Source: Campylobacter vulpis (GTDB taxonomy: Bacteria; Campylobacterota; Campylobacteria; Campylobacterales; Campylobacteraceae). Taken from it: a stretch of DNA of 64,000 bases. Shown here piece by piece: positions 59,050-64,000 of this stretch. Location: positions 558,001-622,000 of the forward strand of contig NZ_CP041617.1 in the NCBI RefSeq assembly GCF_014217995.1, written 5' to 3'. The position numbers and the translations under genes are program-made. Numbering within the stretch: position 1 is the first letter of the stretch; each line of letters starts with the position of its first letter. Under the pieces are notes generated by a model. It searched no databases, had not been told where the DNA came from, and was given only the letters and a program-made list of their open reading frames with translations.

Positions 59050-60528
59050 ATGAGACAAAAATGTATTTTAATCATAACAGATGGCATAGGATATAATCCA
59101 AACGCAAAATTTAACGCTTTTAACGCTGCTAAAAAGCCCACTTATGACAAACTTTTCAAAGAAGTGCCAAATTCGCTTTTAAAAACGAGCGGCTTGGCTG
59201 TGGGACTTCCTAAGGGACAAATGGGAAATAGTGAAGTAGGGCATATGTGTATAGGAAGTGGGCGTATTATCTATCAAAATTTGGTTAAGATTAATCAAGC
59301 GATAGAGCAAGATACGCTTAAAGATAATGCAAATTTAAAAGCTTTGCTTGAAAAATGCAAAAAAGTGCATATTATAGGGCTTTATAGCGATGGGGGGGTG
59401 CATTCTTTACATACGCATTTTAATGCCTTGCTTACAATTTGTAAAAATGAGGGTAAGGAGGTTTTCGCACACGCTATTAGTGATGGACGCGATGTTTCGC
59501 CAAAAAGTGGTTTAAATTTTATTAAAAATTTAGAGGAATTTTGTGAGGCTAAAGAAGTGCATTTAGCAAGTTTGGCTGGGCGATTTTATGCAATGGATAG
59601 GGATAAGCGTTGGGAGCGTGTGGAGGCGTATTATAAGGCACTTTTAGGGGAGGCAAAAAGAGTTAAAAAGATGAGTGTTTATATGGAGGAAAATTATCAA
59701 AAAAATATTTTTGATGAATTTATCGAACCTGTGATTAGCGGGGATTTTGAGGGCTTAAATGAAGAAGATGGCTTAATTTTTATCAATTTTAGAAATGATA
59801 GAATGAAGCAATTAGTCGAGCTTTTAAGTGCTGAAAATTTCACTCCCTTAAAGCAAAAAAAGCATTTTTCAAATCTGCTAACGATGAGTGTTTATGATGA
59901 TAAATTTAATATCCCCGTGCTGTTTGAAAAGGAGGAGCTTAAAAATACCCTTGCAGAAGTGATTTCAAATGCAGGTCTTAGCCAACTTCACACAGCAGAA
60001 ACGGAAAAATATGCCCATGTAACTTTCTTTTTTAACGGCGGAAAAGAGGATTTGCTAGAAAATGAAACAAGGGTGTTAATCCCAAGCCCCAAGATAAAAA
60101 CTTATGATGAAAAGCCGCAAATGAGTGCCTTTGAAGTGTGTGAGGTGGTAAAGGAGGGGATAAAAAAGGGCGAGGATTTCATCGTAGTGAATTTTGCAAA
60201 TGGCGATATGGTCGGGCATACAGGTGATTTTAATGCGGCTGTGAGTGCGGTGGAGGCTGTGGATACTTGCTTAGGAGAGATTATAAAAGAGGCGAGAAGG
60301 CAAAATTACGCCTTTATCATCACAAGCGATCATGGAAATTGCGAAGCGATGCAAGATGAAAGGGGAAATTTGCTAACAAATCATACAACTTTTGATGTTT
60401 TTGTTTTCATTGAGGCACAAATTTGTAAGCAAATCAAGCAAAATATGGGTTTAAGCAATATAGCTTCAAGTGTGCTTAAAATTTTAAACCTTGAAATTCC
60501 CAAAGAAATGAACGAAACCTTATTTTAA
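59050..60528 (+). CDS. gpmI: 2,3-bisphosphoglycerate-independent phosphoglycerate mutase
   Basis: Interconverts 3- and 2-phosphoglycerate using two Mn ions. The 492 residues show ITDGIGYN at the start, the catalytic Ser in MGNSEVGHMCIGSGR, SDGRDVSPKSG, the NFANGDMVGHTG metal site and ITSDHGNCEAM. The ATG at 59050 is preferred over an in-frame one at 58987 that lies in the mraY promoter region. A G7 run encodes Asp-Gly-Gly-Val. Confidence 0.95.
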   Translation: MRQKCILIITDGIGYNPNAKFNAFNAAKKPTYDKLFKEVPNSLLKTSGLAVGLPKGQMGNSEVGHMCIGSGRIIYQNLVKINQAIEQDTLKDNANLKALLEKCKKVHIIGLYSDGGVHSLHTHFNALLTICKNEGKEVFAHAISDGRDVSPKSGLNFIKNLEEFCEAKEVHLASLAGRFYAMDRDKRWERVEAYYKALLGEAKRVKKMSVYMEENYQKNIFDEFIEPVISGDFEGLNEEDGLIFINFRNDRMKQLVELLSAENFTPLKQKKHFSNLLTMSVYDDKFNIPVLFEKEELKNTLAEVISNAGLSQLHTAETEKYAHVTFFFNGGKEDLLENETRVLIPSPKIKTYDEKPQMSAFEVCEVVKEGIKKGEDFIVVNFANGDMVGHTGDFNAAVSAVEAVDTCLGEIIKEARRQNYAFIITSDHGNCEAMQDERGNLLTNHTTFDVFVFIEAQICKQIKQNMGLSNIASSVLKILNLEIPKEMNETLF

Positions 60529-60578
60529 GCATTTAAGATTTTAAAGTAGAATTTGAGAATTTTTGAAAAAGGAAGAAA

Positions 60579-61322
60579 ATGAAATTTAGCGGAAAAAATG
60601 TTTTAATCACAGGTGCGAGCAAGGGTATAGGTGCTGAAATCGCTAGAGTTTTGGCGAATTTTGGTTTAAAGGTGTGGATTAATTATCGTTCAAAACCTGA
60701 ACTTGCCGATGCTTTAAAAGAAGAAATTGAAAAAGAGGGAGGTGTGGTAGCTTTGATTAAATTTGATGCAAGTAAAGAAGAGGACTTTACCAATGCTGTA
60801 AAACTCATCGTAGAAAGCGATGGGGAGCTTAGTTATTTGGTAAATAACGCAGGCATTACAAATGATAAACTAGCCCTTAGAATGAGCTTTGAGGACTTTA
60901 GTGGTGTGGTTGATACGAATTTAAGTTCGGCATTTTTAGGTTGTAGAGAAGCCTTAAAAGTGATGAGTAAAAAGCGTTTTGGAGCGGTGGTTAATATTGC
61001 TTCTATTGTTGGTGAAATGGGAAATGCTGGGCAGGTTAATTATAGTGCAAGTAAGGGCGGTATGATAGCGATGACCAAGTCTTTTGCGAAAGAGGGAGCA
61101 AGTAGAAATTTGCGTTTTAACTGCGTAACGCCGGGTTTTATTAAAAGCGATATGACTGAAAATTTAAGTGATGAAGTGAAAAAAACTTACGCAGAAAATA
61201 TTCCACTTAAGCGTTTTGCCGAGCCTTGTGAGGTGGCAAATTGCGTGGCATTTTTGCTAAGTGATTATGCTTCTTATGTAACGGGAGATGTGCTTAAGAT
61301 TAATGGTGGCTTATATATGTAA
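60579..61322 (+). CDS. fabG: 3-oxoacyl-[ACP] reductase
   Basis: The NADPH-dependent reductase of fatty-acid elongation. The 247 residues carry the cofactor motif TGASKGIG, NNAG, the catalytic Ser in IASIVGEMG and Tyr-x-x-x-Lys in NYSASKGGM, and a C-terminal YVTGDVLKINGGLYM. AAAAAGGAAG precedes the ATG. The following HAD-like gene begins 8 nt downstream, so they may be co-transcribed. Confidence 0.96.
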   Translation: MKFSGKNVLITGASKGIGAEIARVLANFGLKVWINYRSKPELADALKEEIEKEGGVVALIKFDASKEEDFTNAVKLIVESDGELSYLVNNAGITNDKLALRMSFEDFSGVVDTNLSSAFLGCREALKVMSKKRFGAVVNIASIVGEMGNAGQVNYSASKGGMIAMTKSFAKEGASRNLRFNCVTPGFIKSDMTENLSDEVKKTYAENIPLKRFAEPCEVANCVAFLLSDYASYVTGDVLKINGGLYM

Positions 61323-61330
61323 GGAATATA

Positions 61331-62086
61331 ATGCTGTTTTTAGATGTGCAAGGGACTTTAATTAGCGATAAAGATAAGTCTTTAATCACTGGTGCAAAGG
61401 AGCTTTTAGGGCTTTTAAATGATAAAAATATCCCCTATGTCATCATTACAAATAATACTAAAGATTTAAATTTTTTAGAAAATTTGCGTCAAAAGGGACT
61501 TGAGATAAAGGAGGGGGCATATTTAGACCCATTTTGTGTTTTAAGCTCTTATCTTAAGCCTTGCAAGGTGGCGGCTTTTGGTGCTGATGAGTTTATAAAT
61601 AGCCTTGAAAATTTGGGCTTTATGCTTGATTTTGAAACGCCTGAGGCTTTGTTGGTGGCAAGTTATGATGATTTTAAATTTAAAGATTTTGCTAAGATGA
61701 TAGAACTCGCGCAAAGGGGTGTAAAGATTATAGCAATGCACGAAACAAGCCTTTATAAAAAGGACGGCTTGTTGTATCCGGGTGTGGGAAGTGTGATGGC
61801 TATGCTTAAAAATGCGACAAATTTAAGTTATGAAGTCGTAGGAAAGCCTAGCAAGGCGTTTTACGAAGAGGCTTTAAGACTGATAAATTTGCAAAAAAAT
61901 GGGATTGAGTTTAGCGATATAAGCATAATAAGCGATGATTTTAAGGGCGATTTGCTAAAAGCTTACGCACTTAAAATGCGTCCTATTTTAGTTTTAAGTG
62001 GGAAAATTAAAAGCATTAAGGGGCTAGATGTGAGCATTTTAAGCGGAGTGTATGAAAGCGTTTGGGAGTTTAAAGAGGAGCTGTGA
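61331..62086 (+). CDS. HAD-like protein with altered catalytic motif
   Basis: A 251-residue member of the NagD/4-nitrophenylphosphatase-like HAD group: motif I LDVQGTLISD, motif II VIITNNT, the cap domain (about 80-160), motif III GKPSKAFYEEA and motif IV SDDFKGD. The usual DxD of motif I is DVQ, so the second Asp that acts as general acid/base is a Gln. Phosphatase activity may therefore be lost or changed. The stop overlaps the pheA start by 1 nt. A homologue precedes pheA in C. jejuni (recalled). Confidence 0.75.
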   Translation: MLFLDVQGTLISDKDKSLITGAKELLGLLNDKNIPYVIITNNTKDLNFLENLRQKGLEIKEGAYLDPFCVLSSYLKPCKVAAFGADEFINSLENLGFMLDFETPEALLVASYDDFKFKDFAKMIELAQRGVKIIAMHETSLYKKDGLLYPGVGSVMAMLKNATNLSYEVVGKPSKAFYEEALRLINLQKNGIEFSDISIISDDFKGDLLKAYALKMRPILVLSGKIKSIKGLDVSILSGVYESVWEFKEEL

Positions 62087-63147
62087 TGCCAAATTTAGAG
62101 GAATTTAGGGTTAAAATTGATGCCATTGATGATGAGCTTTTGAAGCTTTTAAATGAAAGAATGAGCTATGTTAAAAGGATAGGGGAATTAAAGCAAAGTT
62201 TAGGTGCAGCCATTTATAGACCTGAAAGAGAAAGAGCGATTATAAATCGCTTGAAAAGTGAGAATTTAGGGCTGTTAGACCAAAATGCCATTGAGGCGAT
62301 TTATGGGGAAATTTTTGCGGTTTCTAGAAATTTGGAATTGCCTCAAGCGGTGGCGTATTTTGGACCTGAGGGAACTTACACACATCAAGCCGCTAGAATG
62401 CGTTTTGGTGCGATGAGTCGCTATATCCCCTTAGCGACCATTGAAGATGTTTTTAAAGAGCTTGCAAATAAAGAGGCGAAATTTGGAGTCGTGCCGATAG
62501 AAAATAATACTGAAGGTGCGGTAGGCGTGACGCTTGATTGCTTGGGGGCGTATGAGGAGCTTAAAATTTTTGGCGAAATTTATATGGATATCCATCATTC
62601 TTTTGTGGGGATTAATGAAAATATTAAGGAAATTGAACGCATTTACTCCCATCCGCAAGGTTATAATCAGTGTAGAAAATTCTTGGAAAGTCACGGCTTA
62701 AATGCTGTGGAATTCGTCCCAGCTAAATCGACTGCAAACGCCGCTCACCTTGCTTCACAGGATAAAAAGTCTGCTGCCATTTGTTCTAAAATCGCAGCAA
62801 AAATTTATAATGTGCCCCTACTTTTTGATAAAATTGAGGATAATGCGGCAAATAGGACGCGTTTTTTGATTTTAAGTGATATTATAACGCCTAAAATGAA
62901 TCATTGTAAAACTTCTATTTTAGCACACACAGCACATAAGCCGGGCGGACTTAGTGCCTTGCTAGAAAATTTTAAAAAAGAAAATATCAATCTCACTAAG
63001 CTAGAATCGCGTCCCGTGAAAGCAAAAGAATTTCTCCATAGCTTTTACATCGATTTTGAAGGGCATATAGAAGATGAAAATGTCAAAAGAGCCTTAAGTG
63101 GCAATGAAGACATTGTGTGGCTTGGCTCTTATTTGAAAGAGTGTTAG
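62086..63147 (+). CDS. pheA: Bifunctional chorismate mutase / prephenate dehydratase
   Basis: Makes phenylpyruvate from chorismate, for phenylalanine. The 353 residues have an AroQ-type mutase domain (about 1-85; RVKIDAIDDELLKLLNERM), the dehydratase domain (about 90-270; YFGPEGTYTHQAA, PIENNTEGAVG, NRTRFL) and a C-terminal ACT domain with KPGGLSALLENF and ESRP, which binds phenylalanine for feedback inhibition. GTG at 62083 is also in frame; the ATG at 62086 overlaps the previous stop (TGATG) and is preferred. Confidence 0.95.
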   Translation: MPNLEEFRVKIDAIDDELLKLLNERMSYVKRIGELKQSLGAAIYRPERERAIINRLKSENLGLLDQNAIEAIYGEIFAVSRNLELPQAVAYFGPEGTYTHQAARMRFGAMSRYIPLATIEDVFKELANKEAKFGVVPIENNTEGAVGVTLDCLGAYEELKIFGEIYMDIHHSFVGINENIKEIERIYSHPQGYNQCRKFLESHGLNAVEFVPAKSTANAAHLASQDKKSAAICSKIAAKIYNVPLLFDKIEDNAANRTRFLILSDIITPKMNHCKTSILAHTAHKPGGLSALLENFKKENINLTKLESRPVKAKEFLHSFYIDFEGHIEDENVKRALSGNEDIVWLGSYLKEC

Positions 63148-63258
63148 AATACTTTTGGTAAATTTGGACTATTTTATAAAATTCATACCCTTTGGAGAAT
63201 TTTAATGTGCAGTTAGGCTCTTTTTACCTTTCTTTATAGGCTTTAAATCGTGCTACAT
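63148..63258. other. Intergenic sequence at the pheA-restriction gene boundary
   Basis: 111 nt between two convergent genes. No clear terminator hairpin or RNA is visible. Confidence 0.4.
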
Positions 63259-63864
63259 TTATTTGTTTAATCTCACTTCCTTGCGTTTAATTTTCTTTTC
63301 TCTACTCTGTGCGTTGGCTTGAAGTTCTGCGTGTTGGTTTTTTATTTCAAGTGGCCAGTCCGCGCCTTGTTCTTGCACATTCCATTCTGGGTGTTCGCTT
63401 TCCACACTTAAATAATCCTCCACACAACACTGCTCTATAAATTTATAAGAAATAGAAACATTTTTGACTTTTTTCAGCCCAAACAACCCTTTGACTTCTT
63501 TTTCAAAATTCTCTTGGTAAATCATATAAAATTCTATTTTTTTACCCTGTAAAATCGTGTGATAGAGAAAATACCACACGCCAAAACTTCTAATACTTGG
63601 TCGCCCTTTTACTCCGCCGTCTCTATAAATTTCTAAAGTGCTTTTGATTCCCCCTGCGGCTTGGCTTCCACCGATTTTTTTAATCTCGCCATCTACTACA
63701 ATAAGATACACTCTAGCTACATTTTCACTTAATATTTTTTGTGATAGTGCCTTGCCATTTTCATCTTTTAAATCTTTTAGATAATTAAAATTAAGCTTTG
63801 TGCTACCACTTACAAACTCTACATCAGCGATTTTAAATGCCGTTTTGACTTGCCCTATTTTCAT
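63259..63864 (-). CDS. Possible type II restriction endonuclease (GIY-YIG-like)
   Basis: 201 residues from the ATG at 63864, 5 nt after AAGGAG; a GTG two codons earlier is also possible. I do not recognise it with certainty. The segment VYLIVVDGEIKKIGGSQ resembles the GIY and YIG strands of that nuclease fold, followed by a conserved-looking Arg in RPSIRSFG and acidic residues in EQCCVEDYLSVESEHPEWN. The C-terminus is highly charged. It starts inside the stop region of an upstream gene that could be its methyltransferase, which supports the call. It could be another DNA-interacting protein. Confidence 0.45.
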   Translation of the reverse strand: MKIGQVKTAFKIADVEFVSGSTKLNFNYLKDLKDENGKALSQKILSENVARVYLIVVDGEIKKIGGSQAAGGIKSTLEIYRDGGVKGRPSIRSFGVWYFLYHTILQGKKIEFYMIYQENFEKEVKGLFGLKKVKNVSISYKFIEQCCVEDYLSVESEHPEWNVQEQGADWPLEIKNQHAELQANAQSREKKIKRKEVRLNK

Positions 63865-63866
63865 TT

Positions 63867-64000
63867 TCACTCCTTTATAATCAAAAGTTCGTGGCTTTGT
63901 TTGGTGTTGTCTGCATCGCCCCTTTCAATGCGATTTTTACCTATTCTTGTTTCGCCTTGTCCCATTGTATATTGCCATTTTGGCTCTAAGATTTTAAAAT
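63867..64000 (-). CDS. C-terminal end of a possible DNA methyltransferase (cut by window edge)
   Basis: An open frame enters from the right edge and ends with TGA at 63867-63869. The visible tail includes ILEPKWQYTMGQGETRIGK and ends in SHELLIIKE. No catalytic motif lies within the 44 visible residues. The guess of methyltransferase comes from its place just before a possible restriction enzyme, with 6-nt spacing to that gene's start. Confidence 0.35.
   Translation of the reverse strand, partial: FKILEPKWQYTMGQGETRIGKNRIERGDADNTKQSHELLIIKE

Noticed and set aside
59392-59398. G7 tract in gpmI as a possible phase switch
   Set aside because: Seven G is below the usual hypermutable length and the gene is a core metabolic gene; the run encodes the conserved Asp-Gly-Gly-Val.

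Overview
The window is chromosomal DNA of a thermotolerant Campylobacter. The AT-rich sequence and the proteins (FrdCAB fumarate reductase, NrfHA, CcoI/CcoS, Mqo, CoaX, the paired dynamin-like GTPases, the fur-lysS-glyA group) match the Campylobacter jejuni gene set closely. Local blocks keep C. jejuni gene order, but the blocks are joined differently. The ato cluster, a dicarboxylate carrier and a 23S-5S unit without a 16S gene point away from C. jejuni itself, perhaps to the C. upsaliensis/C. helveticus group. The species assignment is inference.

Layout. 1-2.2 kb: end of dnaB, then lpxD. 2.1-5.7 kb (minus strand): gmhB-hldD-hldE for ADP-heptose synthesis, followed by a family 25 LOS glycosyltransferase that carries an (AG)8 tract and lacks a start codon. 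5.8-11.6 kb: a periplasmic cytochrome c, ccoS-ccoI, rho and dnaX. 11.7-15.6 kb: thiolase, 3-oxoacid CoA-transferase subunits A and B, and a short-chain fatty acid carrier. 15.9-18.9 kb: nitrite ammonification (nrfH-nrfA) plus a PepSY-type membrane protein. 18.98-26.1 kb: tRNA-Ser(GCT), then a type I restriction-modification operon (hsdM, a small gene plus a Doc-like toxin, hsdS, hsdR). hsdS has a G9 tract and internal repeats.

26.2-40.1 kb: core genes murC, aroE, a SPOR protein, a DUF1882 protein, glyA, lysS, fur, cvpA, gatC, a YfgM/BamB-like pair, coaX, mqo, pyk and a lipoprotein gene. 40.2-49.3 kb: lgt, frdCAB, two dynamin-like GTPases and a Sel1/Hcp-type protein. 49.3-53.3 kb: a 23S-5S rRNA unit bracketed by long inverted repeats, with a 152-nt intervening sequence in the 23S gene. 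53.3-54.4 kb: about 1.1 kb without a recognisable gene. 54.4-63.1 kb: lepA, a DASS transporter, mraY, gpmI, fabG, a HAD-like protein and pheA. 63.2-64 kb (minus strand): the end of a possible DNA methyltransferase and a possible restriction endonuclease.

How the parts work together. Much of the window serves respiration on organic acids (Mqo, fumarate reductase, dicarboxylate uptake, acetoacetate/short-chain acid use) and anaerobic or micro-oxic electron acceptors (Nrf, the cbb3 oxidase assembly factors). The envelope genes (lpxD, heptose genes, murC, mraY, lgt) are interleaved with these. The most unusual features are two simple-sequence switches, (AG)8 in an LOS glycosyltransferase and G9 in hsdS, the toxin pair inside the hsd operon, and the unlinked, fragmented 23S rRNA unit.
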